Assembly (NCBI GenBank): GCA_965656185.1
Contig: CBFHJH010000001.1
Coordinates: 310,001-374,000 of the forward strand
Length of the DNA: 64,000 nt
DNA from: Croceimicrobium sp965656185
Lineage (GTDB): Bacteria > Bacteroidota > Bacteroidia > Flavobacteriales > Schleiferiaceae
Direction: 5' to 3'
The stretch's first letter is position 1; each line of letters starts with the position of its first letter. The position numbers were made by a program, and so were the translations under genes. Of the stretch, positions 32,801 to 41,271 are shown in pieces. Under the pieces are notes generated by a model. It was not told where the DNA came from. It saw only the letters and a list, made by a program, of their open reading frames with translations, and searched no databases.

Positions 32801-33646
32801 ATAAGTCCAGTTGCCAATCCCGGCTAGCTTTTGCACCGAGCTGAGCTCATTACTTTTCTTCGCCAGATTTTTGTCGTTATTCACGAGCCCGCTAATATCT
32901 TCTGAAAGCACGTTGGCGCCAATGATCCGACCTTCGGCATCATAAGCTGGAATTACAACGACCTTTAAGGTTCTTAAATGCCTTGGATTTTCAGGATCCT
33001 GATACTCATCCCGGTAGGTCTTAGATTGCCCCTTAAAGGCCTTTTTATATCGCTGCTGCCAAATGTCCCATTGCTTTTTGGGAAAACCGGGAATCTTATT
33101 CATCTGCATGCCTGGAGCGAGCTCTACCTGGAAAAATGCCTTAAAGTTGGATTGAAAAATAGAGTTCAGACCAAGCAGTCTAAAGCGCTTATCCACCGAC
33201 CAAATTTCGAAATTCACGTGCTTTCGATTGTTCATCAATTGGGAAACCTGTTCTTCAAAATAGCTTTGACCACGGGTTTTAAAACTACTAAGAGCCTTTT
33301 CAATGCTTAAAGGACTTATCTCGGAAGGGTTTAGAAGGGCAGTTACCCCTTGGGCCAGCAATTTCCTACTTAAACTTAAATTATCTTCAGAGAGTAAAAC
33401 CAACAAGGGTATTGCGGGCGAGGAATGCAGCCAATCATTAAGCAATTCCTTACAAATAGGGGTGTCTTCCCAATTAAGGACCAACCAGTCGCAGTTTGTG
33501 GAAATCTCATTTAAGCGAAACTCAGAGAATGAATGATAACTAAGATTCGCGATCTCGAGCAACTCGAATGCATTACTAAACTGGGCTAAGTCAAACAAGG
33601 GCTCCGATAGGGCTGAAACCTGTACTAAATTTAAAGAGGGGTTCAA
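29807..33646 (-). CDS. Multi-PAS sensor with HisKA-like end, no ATPase domain
   Basis: A 1279-aa protein starting with TTG. Residues 1-125 resemble a receiver domain but the phospho-Asp position reads LVLNWED, so it is degenerate. A run of PAS units follows, with a GAF-like section (about 395-560). The unit near 700-830 is LOV-like: GKNPRMLQGPKTDKQ, where photoactive LOV has Cys (NCRFLQ), so it cannot form the flavin adduct. The C-terminus has LQSHVLRAPLARILGLVNL, an H-box, and a second helix, then stops: no HATPase_c, N-, G1- or G2-box. It can therefore sense and probably dimerise or accept phosphate but not autophosphorylate. Divergent to accC. Confidence 0.85.
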   Translation of the reverse strand: MNPSLNLVQVSALSEPLFDLAQFSNAFELLEIANLSYHSFSEFRLNEISTNCDWLVLNWEDTPICKELLNDWLHSSPAIPLLVLLSEDNLSLSRKLLAQGVTALLNPSEISPLSIEKALSSFKTRGQSYFEEQVSQLMNNRKHVNFEIWSVDKRFRLLGLNSIFQSNFKAFFQVELAPGMQMNKIPGFPKKQWDIWQQRYKKAFKGQSKTYRDEYQDPENPRHLRTLKVVVIPAYDAEGRIIGANVLSEDISGLVNNDKNLAKKSNELSSVQKLAGIGNWTYAPATKSFTWSKGMEQILDFEVLSKEPTNILDLIKSFLPKGKYKRFEAKYQLAIQDNKSFKRKLQLSVNGKMKFVEMAVYARVNSEGVTLVEGICRDISNLELNRKKDKAQKDFFKNFAVAGLKMVDAESEEVVHQELGKLLKKWLNNEAYILSSSRLDIDDQEHFEVNYLFDTLKGKMKNSPFKLGHSYPIFKGLDAKLAKDSAIVELTWSQIKGLGIELPMPNLSAGNIAQPIKLYLYRYKFDNATQGICLLGFLNGVPSHFSKEVFEMAGNQANAILKGIRYRSQLSENSLVLHQALAGANSGVWRYNLKTKMISGDRRYNDLVKLDKDHSEIFIEDSLKRIHPEDLAVSRLAFKRYLNGETDSYIAELRYKCFDGEYRWFEDRGRISSYDKMEEPSEIIGTRSNIDLRKQRVERLNLFENVFENAHDGILITNNVDIHGKGPFILYANTAMQQLSGYSAQEFMGKNPRMLQGPKTDKQELYRISQALRKGQAVEAELINYHKNGKPYWLSLNIIPVKNELGSISHFISVQRDITTERENKKEYQELNTRLELALEVNEMGIWDLDILNEKLIWDDNMFRIYEVDKERFAGKFEDWKACVHPEDIEASLQVVNESFEGDSDDLNFRFRILTSNGIKHIASRGKIYRDNTGKAIRSVGLNWDITQIATYEEEMSNALAERESILSSVNEGFITVDKSLRINYINKAALDIFDIHDTVFSESMALDEIFSFTRHRQLYDNIQQAFQYSQKSNLISFFEKESKWLDISVYPKEIGVSIFIRDITEIRRRQQEIEQLTRNTKALINATEDHIWSVNPAFELLSANKHYIEYLQHISKQSFGIGDNVLHPSLGEERAIKWRKLYMEALMGKEVQKLLEETIDGKEVIFSVNLYPIYNSKKIISGVACYSYDATERLTYLRTVEKQNAQLQEIAWLQSHVLRAPLARILGLVNLIEIEDSPMEQNIKEYLDHINQSAIELDQVVREITDKTNAYNLELGQD

Positions 33647-33837
33647 TTTACTTGGTTTTGGTTGATGACCTAATCTGAAGACTATAGTCTTACTAAGGTA
33701 AGTTAAATCCTGTGCTCTATAAGATTTTTATTGAATTATTACCAATAATCGTGTGCTTGAAAATTGTCTGAATTTATTCTCAAAAGCATCGAATTTCCAA
33801 GCATTCCGCTGTAATTTAGCTGGTATAAACTTCAGTT
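33647..33837. other. Divergent intergenic region PAS / accC
   Basis: A 191-bp AT-rich region between divergent genes. TAATTTAG at 33812-33819, 18 nt before the accC ATG, is a seven-of-eight match to the -7 box. Nothing else is clear. Confidence 0.35.
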
Positions 33838-35331
33838 ATGAAAAAGATCTTGATCGCAAATCGGGGTGAAATAGCCTTGCGGATTATGAAATCGGCTAAG
33901 GAAATGGGTATTAAAACGGTGGCCGTCTATTCGGAGGCCGATCGCAATTCGCCTCACGTAAAATATGCGGATGAAGCGGTATTGTTAGGACCGCCACCAA
34001 GCGCTCAGTCCTATCTTTTAGGCGACAAGATCATTGAAGTTTGTAAAGAGTTAGGGGTGGAGGGAATCCATCCTGGTTATGGGTTCTTAAGTGAGAACGG
34101 AGACTTTGCCCAAGCGGTTGAAGATGCTGGGCTTACTTTTATTGGGCCTAAAGCCCATTCCATGAAGGTGATGGGAGACAAGTTAAGTGCGAAGGAAGCT
34201 GCTCGAGAATTTGGCATTCCTTTAGTTCCCGGCACAGAAGGAGCGATCGAAGATCCAGAGGAAGCAATCGAGATTTCACGCTCAATTGGTTTTCCGGTGC
34301 TCATTAAAGCTTCTGCCGGGGGTGGCGGAAAAGGAATGCGTATCGTAGAGAAAGAGGAGGAGCTTGAAGAACAGATCCACAGTGCCATTTCTGAAGCTAA
34401 AAGCGCCTTTGGTAATGGAGCGGTGTTTATTGAGAAATACGTGAGTTCTCCACGCCACATCGAGGTACAAGTGCTATGCGATAGCCATGGCAATATGGTG
34501 CACTTATTTGAGCGCGAATGTTCGGTACAACGCCGTCACCAAAAGGTTATTGAAGAAGCACCTTCAGCGATCTTAAGTGATGAACTTAGGGCTGAGATGG
34601 GCGTCAAAGCAGTAGACGTAGCGCGATCTTGTAATTACCTTGGCGCAGGAACGGTAGAGTTCATCATGGATGAAGATCATAACTTCTATTTCATGGAAAT
34701 GAATACCCGTTTACAGGTGGAGCATCCTGTTACAGAAATGGTTACAGGAGTAGACCTAGTAAAAGAACAAATACGCATTGCTCGAGGCGAAAAGCTGTCC
34801 TTTGAACAAAAAGATCTGCAGATCCACGGCCATTCGATTGAGGTTAGGGTTTATGCTGAAAATGCCCGTGAAAACTTTATGCCGGATATTGGAAAGCTTA
34901 GAGTTTATCAACGGCCGCATGGAGTTGGGGTAAGGGTAGACGATGGTTTTGAAGAGGGTATGGATATTCCGATCTACTATGATCCAATGATTTCAAAATT
35001 GGTCACCTACGGGAAAAACCGTGAAGAAGCAAGGCAAAGAATGGTGCGTGCGATTGAAGATTATAAGATCGTAGGATTACATACCACTATGGAGTTTGCT
35101 AAGTTCGTAATGGAACACCCTGCCTTTGTTAGTGGTGATTTTGACACCCACTTTGTGAATAAGCATTTTAGTCCCGAATTACTGGACCAAACTCAGGAGG
35201 AGACCGCTAATGAAGTGGCGGCGCTAATTACGGCCCAGCTTTTGTCTTCAGATTCAAAGAGAAAGAAATCCAATAATAGTAGTAAAGGTTCTGGGAACAA
35301 AGCCAGCGCCTGGAAAGCGAATCGCCTATGA
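33838..35331 (+). CDS. accC: Biotin carboxylase subunit (AccC-type)
   Basis: This subunit carboxylates the biotin of a carrier protein using ATP and bicarbonate. The 497-aa protein begins KKILIANRGEIALRIMKSA, then EGIHPGYGFLSEN, ATP-grasp loop ASAGGGGKGMRIVE (about residues 159-172), FIEKYVSSPRHIEVQVL, RRHQKVIEEAPS and FMEMNTRLQVEHPVTEMVTGVDLV. It is ~45 residues longer than AccC of E. coli because of a Lys/Ser-rich tail (about 465-497). No biotin carrier or carboxyltransferase lies in the window, so it may serve acetyl-, propionyl- or methylcrotonyl-CoA carboxylase. It overlaps the DUF4294 gene by ATGA. Confidence 0.93.
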   Translation: MKKILIANRGEIALRIMKSAKEMGIKTVAVYSEADRNSPHVKYADEAVLLGPPPSAQSYLLGDKIIEVCKELGVEGIHPGYGFLSENGDFAQAVEDAGLTFIGPKAHSMKVMGDKLSAKEAAREFGIPLVPGTEGAIEDPEEAIEISRSIGFPVLIKASAGGGGKGMRIVEKEEELEEQIHSAISEAKSAFGNGAVFIEKYVSSPRHIEVQVLCDSHGNMVHLFERECSVQRRHQKVIEEAPSAILSDELRAEMGVKAVDVARSCNYLGAGTVEFIMDEDHNFYFMEMNTRLQVEHPVTEMVTGVDLVKEQIRIARGEKLSFEQKDLQIHGHSIEVRVYAENARENFMPDIGKLRVYQRPHGVGVRVDDGFEEGMDIPIYYDPMISKLVTYGKNREEARQRMVRAIEDYKIVGLHTTMEFAKFVMEHPAFVSGDFDTHFVNKHFSPELLDQTQEETANEVAALITAQLLSSDSKRKKSNNSSKGSGNKASAWKANRL

Positions 35332-36014
35332 GAATAAAGGTCCTACTTTTTACGATGCTTTTTTGTACACCACTTTGGATGTGGTCGCAAAAAGATAGCA
35401 CCGATAACAAGGGCCTGGTGCAATATGCCTCCAAGAATCGCAACAATATTATGGATGCGATTATCGTGGATGGCGACACGATACCCATTCTAGTGTTGGA
35501 TGAAGTCTTATTGGTGGATAAACCCACTTTTGATAGTAGGGAAGCGCGACGGCGGTATTACATTTTAAAGCGCAAGGTGATGAAGGTGTATCCTTACGCC
35601 GTAATTGCTGGGAACAAGCTCGATAGCTTAAACTTGTTGCTGGAAGGGAAAAACCGCTGGCAAAAGCGCCGATTGATCAAAGAGTTTCAAGAGTATTTGG
35701 AAGATAAGTTCGAAGGTAAACTGCGTAAATTAACGCACAGTGAAGGGCAGATTTTGTCAAAATTGATCTTTCGAGAAACCCAAATGACCACCTACGATCT
35801 TATTTCTGAGTATCGCAGCGGCTGGCGAGCTTTCTGGTGGAATAGTATCGCTTATTTCAATGAAATTTCTTTAAAAACTCCTTATGAGCCCGAAGTGATT
35901 GAGGAGGATAAGCTGATCGAAACCATTCTGCAAAGAGCTTTTATCCAAGGATTCTTGGAGGAAAGAGTGCCTATAACTAGCCTAGATCAAGGGCAAAAGG
36001 AAGGCGCCCAATAA
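35328..36014 (+). CDS. DUF4294 protein, exported
   Basis: A 228-aa protein with a signal peptide (MRIKVLLFTMLFCTPLWMWSQ). The core AIIVDGDTIPILVLDEVLLVDKPTF, RRRYYILKRKVMKVYPYAVIAGNKLD and LTHSEGQILSKLIFRETQMTTYDLISEYRSGWRAFWW is characteristic of DUF4294, found in Bacteroidota and without known function. The basic helical region around residues 75-130 may bind an anionic partner. The ATG overlaps the accC stop, which suggests co-translation. The last 33 bases overlap the convergent DUF3667 gene. Confidence 0.82.
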   Translation: MRIKVLLFTMLFCTPLWMWSQKDSTDNKGLVQYASKNRNNIMDAIIVDGDTIPILVLDEVLLVDKPTFDSREARRRYYILKRKVMKVYPYAVIAGNKLDSLNLLLEGKNRWQKRRLIKEFQEYLEDKFEGKLRKLTHSEGQILSKLIFRETQMTTYDLISEYRSGWRAFWWNSIAYFNEISLKTPYEPEVIEEDKLIETILQRAFIQGFLEERVPITSLDQGQKEGAQ

Positions 36015-36788
36015 AGCAATCGCAATGCCGTAAACCACGGCAGAGATTATCATTATGGCCAATCCCTCTGCCACAGCTCTTAACCATCTGAGCGCAAATA
36101 GGGAACGGTAGTAATACACAAAATAGGCGATAGTTATTATAAAGTATGTCAGGTATAAAACCGCTTCATTTACCAATCGACTTAGGAAAAACCCCAAAGA
36201 CAATATGTTGATTACGGTAGTATAATAGCTATTAAAAACAAGGTGCTCGGCATAGTTCAGGTCACTTTTGCGCTTGAATAGCCAAGAGAAAAAGGAAACG
36301 ATTGGTATGTATAACCAAAGAATGAGGTTAAAATAATTATTGAAGAGCCTGCCCAGTTGTTGGTATTTTTCCTGGATCTGCTCCATTTTTTCAGCATTGT
36401 CCTTCTCGGAAATTTCTCTAGAGCCAAAGGATTGACCGAGATCATAGCCTGCGTTAAACTGTTCTTGTCCCATTTGCTGGACCTCTTGCTGTCCGGAAGG
36501 ACTGACGGCACTAATACCAGGGGTATAGCCGGTAAACTTTATAAGAAGAATAAGGAGGGTGGTGCTCAGGAAAAGCATATTGAAGGGGGAGCTGTACTTT
36601 AATCTACCTTCCCCTAGGTAATGGCGCGTGCTCGCTCCTGGGCTCTTAATTAAGGCCAAGAGTGTGAAAAGTATACCCCGTTCTAAATTGAAAGCGTTTA
36701 AAAAGGTGCTTAATGCATTCTTAAGATTGAAGCGTTTAATCCTACGCTTCTCACTGACTTCAATCTCAAAGTTAGGATCCCTTTTCAT
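35982..36788 (-). CDS. DUF3667 membrane protein
   Basis: A 268-aa membrane protein. The block LERGILFTLLALIKSPGASTRHYLGEGRLKYSSPFNMLFLSTTLLILLI (about residues 33-82) is the hallmark of DUF3667; the N-terminal zinc ribbon often found in this family is missing here. Four to five helices follow (NYFNLILWLYIPIVSFFSWLF, TTVINILSLGFFLS, YLTYFIITIAYFVYY, IMIISAVVYGIAIALLGAFL). Function unknown. The 3' end overlaps DUF4294 and the 5' end overlaps the Tex gene (36772). Confidence 0.8.
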   Translation of the reverse strand: MKRDPNFEIEVSEKRRIKRFNLKNALSTFLNAFNLERGILFTLLALIKSPGASTRHYLGEGRLKYSSPFNMLFLSTTLLILLIKFTGYTPGISAVSPSGQQEVQQMGQEQFNAGYDLGQSFGSREISEKDNAEKMEQIQEKYQQLGRLFNNYFNLILWLYIPIVSFFSWLFKRKSDLNYAEHLVFNSYYTTVINILSLGFFLSRLVNEAVLYLTYFIITIAYFVYYYRSLFALRWLRAVAEGLAIMIISAVVYGIAIALLGAFLLPLI

Positions 36789-38910
36789 TTTTAACTTGCT
36801 TTATAGACAGCTGAATACGAGCTCGTTCCAAATCTACGGCAATTACCTTAACCTTTACCGCCTGTTGAAGATTAAGTTCTTCCGCCGGGTCGCTAATAAA
36901 ACGATCTGCTATTTCGGATATATGAACCAACCCAGTTTGTTTTATACCAAGATCCACAAAAGCACCAAACTTGGTTAAGTTATTCACCAAGCCCGGTAGG
37001 ATCATTCCAACTTTTAAGTCCTCCATCTTGCGAATGCTAGAGTCGAAACTAAAGGCCCGCATCGTTCCACGCTGGTCCCGGCCTGCTTTGAGCAGTTCTT
37101 CCCGAATCGACTCCATCTGCAATTTCCCTTCAGACTCGATCAATGCCAGAGGAAATTCCAGGTTTTCTAAAAGTGCTTTGTCGCTAATTAATTGATCGAT
37201 ACCCACCTTGACCTGCCTGGCAAGCGCTTTGACCAAGTCATAAGATTCGGGGTGCACAGCGGTGCTGTCTAAGAGCTCTGTCGCCTTATTGATCCTAAGA
37301 AAACCAGCGGATTGCTCAAAGGCTTTCGCTCCTAAGCCATTGACTTCAAGTAATTCGGCCCGACTTCTAAAAGACCCATGTTCCTTGCGGTGGTCGATGA
37401 TGCTTTGAGCTAATTTTGGACCCAATCCAGAAATAAAACGCAGCAGATGGGCCGATGCTTGATTGAGTTCCACTCCGATCTCATTCACTACAGAGACCAC
37501 AGTTTTCTCTAGTTCTACTTCTAATTTCTTGGGGTTTAGGTCATGTTGATACTGACCCACTCCGATCGCTTTTGGGTCGATCTTCACCAATTCGGCCAAA
37601 GGGTCTTGGAGGCGCCTACCGATCGAAACCGCACCCCGCACCGTAACGTCGTAATTGGGAAATTCTGCCCGGGCTACCGAAGAGGCGGAGTATACCGAAG
37701 CCCCCGCTTCGCTAACCGAAAAAATTTGAACTTTACGCTTGAATTGCGCCCGCTCCACCAAGTACTCCGTTTCTCTTCCGGCTGTTCCGTTACCAATGGC
37801 GATAGCGTCGATTTTATAAGCTTCCACTAGCTGAGCAAGCTTTCGCAAAGCTTGTTTACGATCATTTTGTGGGGGATGGGGGTAGATGTTCTCATTGTGT
37901 AAAAGAGCACCCTGTTCGTTTAAACAAACTAGTTTGCAACCACTTTTAAAGCCTGGGTCTATGGCCAAGACTCGTTTTGCATGGAGCGGCGGGGCGCTTA
38001 GAAGCTGCCTCAAATTATTGGCAAATACCTTTATGGCGGTATCCTCCGCTTTTTCGCGGGCTTCATTTTTAAGCTCTAAGCTAAAGGAGGGGGCCAGGTT
38101 TTTTTGATAGGCTTTACGATATGCTTTCTTCAACCAAGGAGATGAGACGCCTTGCCCTCTGCTTAATACACTTTCGATCAGTTCAAGGGCAGTTTCTTTT
38201 ACTGGAGCGATCTTCAGCGTTAATACGCCTTCACTTTCGGCTCTTAAAATGGCGAGCATCCTATGGCTGGGTATTTTGGCTAATGGATCAGCGTAGGAGT
38301 GATAGTCTCGGTAATGGTCGGCTTTTTCGTGATCTGGATCCTTTAATTTGCAACTTAACAGTGAAGCGCGCTGAAACAATTGTCGTAACCTTTTACGTAG
38401 GTATTGATTTTCATTTATCCATTGGGCAGCAATGTCTAAAGCGCCTTCGCTTACACTTTCTGAATCCTGAAAAGGTCCTCGCTTAAAGCTAGAAGCGCGA
38501 TTCGTGAAGGCCTGGTCCTCTTGCTTCATGACCAAAGCGGCTAAACTGCCTAAACCATGTTCTAAAGCCAGGTCGGCCTTGGTAGTACGTTTGGGTTTGA
38601 AAGGTAGATAGAAGTCCTCCAATTCGACCAAGGAACGTATTTCTTCCAATTGTTGGGCCCGTTCGGTAGTGTAGTGGCCATTGTCCTTTAAGCTTTTTAG
38701 GATACTCTCTTTGCGATCACTTAGCTTGTCGAAGTAAGCCAAGCGCTCCTCAATAGCGGCTATGATTTCTTCATTAAGGCCACCGGTAGCCTCTTTTCGA
38801 TAGCGCGCAATAAAGGCAAGGCTATTACCATCTTTTAAAAGTTGAACACAGTTCTTAAGGCCTGAACCCTTTAGACTAAGGTCTTGGGCGATCCAATCAA
38901 GGTGCTTCAC
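36772..38910 (-). CDS. tex: Tex-family RNA-binding accessory protein
   Basis: Tex is a conserved nucleic-acid-binding protein acting in transcription or RNA handling. The start chosen is GTG 38910, which overlaps the upstream stop in TAGTG and begins VKHLDWIAQDL; the open frame extends further upstream but without homology. The 712-aa protein has the helical Tex N-domain (SLAFIARYRKEATGGLNEE), a YqgF/RNase H-like domain (LAIDPGFKSGCKLVCLN, about residue 328; AIAIGNGTAGRETE), helix-hairpin-helix (FISGLGPKLAQSIIDHR) and a C-terminal S1 domain (GMILPGLVNNLTKFGAFVDLGIKQTGLVHISEIA). It slightly overlaps DUF3667 at its 3' end. Confidence 0.94.
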   Translation of the reverse strand: MKHLDWIAQDLSLKGSGLKNCVQLLKDGNSLAFIARYRKEATGGLNEEIIAAIEERLAYFDKLSDRKESILKSLKDNGHYTTERAQQLEEIRSLVELEDFYLPFKPKRTTKADLALEHGLGSLAALVMKQEDQAFTNRASSFKRGPFQDSESVSEGALDIAAQWINENQYLRKRLRQLFQRASLLSCKLKDPDHEKADHYRDYHSYADPLAKIPSHRMLAILRAESEGVLTLKIAPVKETALELIESVLSRGQGVSSPWLKKAYRKAYQKNLAPSFSLELKNEAREKAEDTAIKVFANNLRQLLSAPPLHAKRVLAIDPGFKSGCKLVCLNEQGALLHNENIYPHPPQNDRKQALRKLAQLVEAYKIDAIAIGNGTAGRETEYLVERAQFKRKVQIFSVSEAGASVYSASSVARAEFPNYDVTVRGAVSIGRRLQDPLAELVKIDPKAIGVGQYQHDLNPKKLEVELEKTVVSVVNEIGVELNQASAHLLRFISGLGPKLAQSIIDHRKEHGSFRSRAELLEVNGLGAKAFEQSAGFLRINKATELLDSTAVHPESYDLVKALARQVKVGIDQLISDKALLENLEFPLALIESEGKLQMESIREELLKAGRDQRGTMRAFSFDSSIRKMEDLKVGMILPGLVNNLTKFGAFVDLGIKQTGLVHISEIADRFISDPAEELNLQQAVKVKVIAVDLERARIQLSIKQVKNEKGS

Positions 38911-39284
38911 TAAAATAAATTTGAGATTTGAGCCGGAATTCGCATAGGCCTGTTTTGTTTTGGGTCTAGGGCTATCCAATGACTTAAGCAAGAGCAGAGT
39001 AATTCATTATCACGTAGGATATCTACCCGACGTACACTTCGAAATCCTTCCATTTGCTCCACCCAAGTAACTAAATGGATTTTCTCTTCGGCGAAAGCCG
39101 GTTTAAAATATTCTATTTCATGCTTTCGTACTACCCAGATTATGCCTGTATCGCGTCCGGCTGCGGCAAACCAATGCGCACCAGCAACCTCTTGCACCCA
39201 TTGTAAATAAACGACGTTATTTACGTGCTGCAAGTCGTCTAAGTGCTCGGGACGCACGGTAACTTCTTTTTCGAACTTGGTCAT
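38910..39284 (-). CDS. Acyl-CoA thioesterase, hotdog (FadM-like)
   Basis: A 124-aa single 4HBT domain: VRPEHLDDLQHVNNVVYLQWVQEVAGAHW contains the HVNNxxYxxW motif of FadM/YbgC enzymes, followed by VVRKHEIEYFKPAFAEEKIHLVTWVEQM and LSHWIALDPKQNRPMRIP. The usual catalytic Asp of DxDxxGHVNN is replaced by the pattern DDLQHVNN, keeping an Asp three to four residues before His. It would hydrolyse acyl-CoA. Its stop codon overlaps the tex start by one base, so the two are coupled. It differs from the thioesterase at 10599, which has RHS in place of NN. Confidence 0.85.
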   Translation of the reverse strand: MTKFEKEVTVRPEHLDDLQHVNNVVYLQWVQEVAGAHWFAAAGRDTGIIWVVRKHEIEYFKPAFAEEKIHLVTWVEQMEGFRSVRRVDILRDNELLCSCLSHWIALDPKQNRPMRIPAQISNLF

Positions 39285-39311
39285 GCGCGCAAAGCAAGCA
39301 AAAAACTTTCT

Positions 39312-39794
39312 TTAATCCTGAATAGCTGAGTTCCACATGTCTCGAGTTGAAACCAAACGGCCGTCAACTTTCTGGAAGAGAACCATATAAAAACCGTGGT
39401 CGATTTCTTCGCCTTCATCGTTAAACTCACTCCAGCGGCCAGACTCCATCGCCATTTCGTCGCTGTTGGCAAATACGTCGATAGTGGTGTATTTGAAATT
39501 AAAGGAACGGCCCGTAGTGTCGTCTACAACGCTATTGCGGAAATGGTTGATAATCTGTTGCTTCCCAAATAATTGCTCGCGACCTTCACCATAAGTCACC
39601 GCATTTTCGGCATAAAACTTCTTGAATAGACCCAGATCCTTTTGGTCGTAAGCCATTGCCAGCGTGTCTTCCATAGCGATAATGTAAGTCTTGATCTGCT
39701 CTAAATTGAAATCTTTTTTAGTAGTATCTTGTTTTACAGAATTATTGCAAGCGAATAGGGCTAAGGCGCCGATGAGGAATAGTACTTTTCTCAT
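39312..39794 (-). CDS. SnoaL/NTF2-like lipoprotein (DUF4440-like)
   Basis: A 160-aa lipoprotein, MRKVLFLIGALALFAC with Cys16. The mature part has an NTF2-like fold pattern: IKTYIIAMEDTLAMAYDQKDLGLFKKFYAENAVTYGEG, QQIINHFRNSV, FKYTTIDVFANSDEMAMESGRWSEF and YMVLFQKVDGRLVSTRDMWN. The Tyr-Ala-Glu-Asn-Ala and Trp-Asn elements match DUF4440/SnoaL-like proteins, whose functions vary. No catalytic assignment is possible. Confidence 0.78.
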   Translation of the reverse strand: MRKVLFLIGALALFACNNSVKQDTTKKDFNLEQIKTYIIAMEDTLAMAYDQKDLGLFKKFYAENAVTYGEGREQLFGKQQIINHFRNSVVDDTTGRSFNFKYTTIDVFANSDEMAMESGRWSEFNDEGEEIDHGFYMVLFQKVDGRLVSTRDMWNSAIQD

Positions 39795-39880
39795 GATATT
39801 GTTGGTTATATTGATCTCTAAGTTATGAAAAGCGGCGAGGCTAGGCCAGTCTTTAGACTAGAAAATTGATTTGCCCCTGC

Positions 39881-39910
39881 TTGCAATGCTCGATGTCAAA
39901 CGTACCTTTG
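39881..39910 (+). promoter_or_regulatory. trkA promoter TTG-N19-TACCTTTG
   Basis: TTG at 39881-39883 and TACCTTTG at 39903-39910 with a 19-nt spacer match the Bacteroidota promoter. The trkA ATG (39928) lies 17 nt downstream. Confidence 0.6.
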
Positions 39911-39927
39911 TTCTACATTAATAGATT

Positions 39928-41271
39928 ATGAAGATTATTATAGCCGGTGCTGGTGCCGTAGGAACCCACTTGGCGAATTGGCTTTCTCGGGAAGCTCACG
40001 ATATTACCATAATAGACCATGATCATGAAGCTTTGGCTAATATTGATGGTAATATCGACGCCTTGACCATTTTTGGTGAGGTTACAGATTTTAGGATTTT
40101 ACAGCGCTCTAGAGTAGAGGAGGCCGATCTTTTTATTTCGGTGACTTCGATCGAAGAGGCCAATATTCTTAGTGCACAGTACGCTAAGCGCTTAGGGGCT
40201 AAAAAAACCATTGCCCGCATCAGTCAGATGCAATATCTCACTAATGACGATATCTTAAATATTAGGGACTTAGGGATAGACGAGCTAATTTCTCCAGAGT
40301 CACTTGCAGCCAGGGAAGTACGCCACTTGATCAATACCAATGCCGCTTCCGAATCGATCGAGTTCGAAAACGGAAAGATCACCCTTTTAGGTTTAGATAT
40401 TGATGAAGAAGCAACCATTGCTGGCAAGACCATGTCGGAAATTGCCACCATGAGTGAGGAGCGACATTATATCGTGGTGGCGATTAAAAGAGGAAGTGAA
40501 ACGATAATCCCTAAAGGCGATACTAGGGTAAATGCCAACGATCATTTATTTGTGGTTACCCATGCCGAAGGACTTGAACAGGTACTTGAGGTAACGGGTC
40601 GTAGAAAAATAAAAATCAACGACATAATGATAATTGGCGGCAGCAGAACTGGTCGTCATTTGGCTCGAAAATTGAGTCGTAACTTCCACGTAAAATTAGT
40701 AGAAGAAAATTCGGAAAAGGCGGAGGAGATCGCTTCTCAATTTCCTGAAGTAATGGTACTGAATTTCGATGGTACCGACGTGGAGAAATTAGAAGAGGAA
40801 GGCCTGCAAAGTACCGATGCCCTAGTTGCGGTTACCGGAAACTCCGAAACCAATGTGCTTACTTGTTTGGTAGCGAAGGACAGAGGGGTGCAAAAGACCA
40901 TTGCCATGGTTGAGAACATTGAGTACCTCTCTTTGACCCAATCGATCGGGATCGACAGCCTGATCAATAAGAAGCTAGCTGCCGCAAACTTCATTTACCG
41001 ATATATCCGACGGGGCGATTTCGTCACCCTTAGCACAATTCATGGCATCGACTCGGAAGTAATGGAGTTTAATGTTGGCGATAAGTGTAAAGTTACCCGC
41101 AGTCCCATTAGCGAGCTACAATTGCCTAAGGGCGCCTTGATCGGCGGTGTTATTCGCAATCAGAAAGGCCTGATTCCCAAAGGAGACTTTCATATTGAAA
41201 CCGGTGATAAGGTGGTCGTCTTTGCCAAAAGTGACTGTGCTAAGAAAATTGCTAATTACTTCCGCAGCTAA
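39928..41271 (+). CDS. trkA: TrkA, NAD-binding K+ uptake regulator
   Basis: TrkA is the peripheral gating subunit of the Trk potassium uptake system. The 447-aa protein is a tandem: RCK/TrkA_N 1 (IIAGAGAVGTHLANWLS, residues 3-19; IDHDHEALANID), TrkA_C 1 (about 145-225), TrkA_N 2 (MIIGGSRTGRHLARKLS near 233-249; VEENSEKAEEIA) and TrkA_C 2 (about 370-447). The glycine-rich loops and acidic beta2 ends fit NAD(H) binding. The stop overlaps the trkH start by one base. Confidence 0.96.
   Translation: MKIIIAGAGAVGTHLANWLSREAHDITIIDHDHEALANIDGNIDALTIFGEVTDFRILQRSRVEEADLFISVTSIEEANILSAQYAKRLGAKKTIARISQMQYLTNDDILNIRDLGIDELISPESLAAREVRHLINTNAASESIEFENGKITLLGLDIDEEATIAGKTMSEIATMSEERHYIVVAIKRGSETIIPKGDTRVNANDHLFVVTHAEGLEQVLEVTGRRKIKINDIMIIGGSRTGRHLARKLSRNFHVKLVEENSEKAEEIASQFPEVMVLNFDGTDVEKLEEEGLQSTDALVAVTGNSETNVLTCLVAKDRGVQKTIAMVENIEYLSLTQSIGIDSLINKKLAAANFIYRYIRRGDFVTLSTIHGIDSEVMEFNVGDKCKVTRSPISELQLPKGALIGGVIRNQKGLIPKGDFHIETGDKVVVFAKSDCAKKIANYFRS

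Noticed and set aside
34077..34493. 138-aa ORF antisense to accC
   Set aside because: Ser/Pro-rich shadow of a conserved gene on the opposite strand; no start signals.
38911..38991. Upstream extension of tex to 38991
   Set aside because: The extension overlaps the thioesterase coding region and has no Tex homology; GTG 38910 in TAGTG overlap is more likely.
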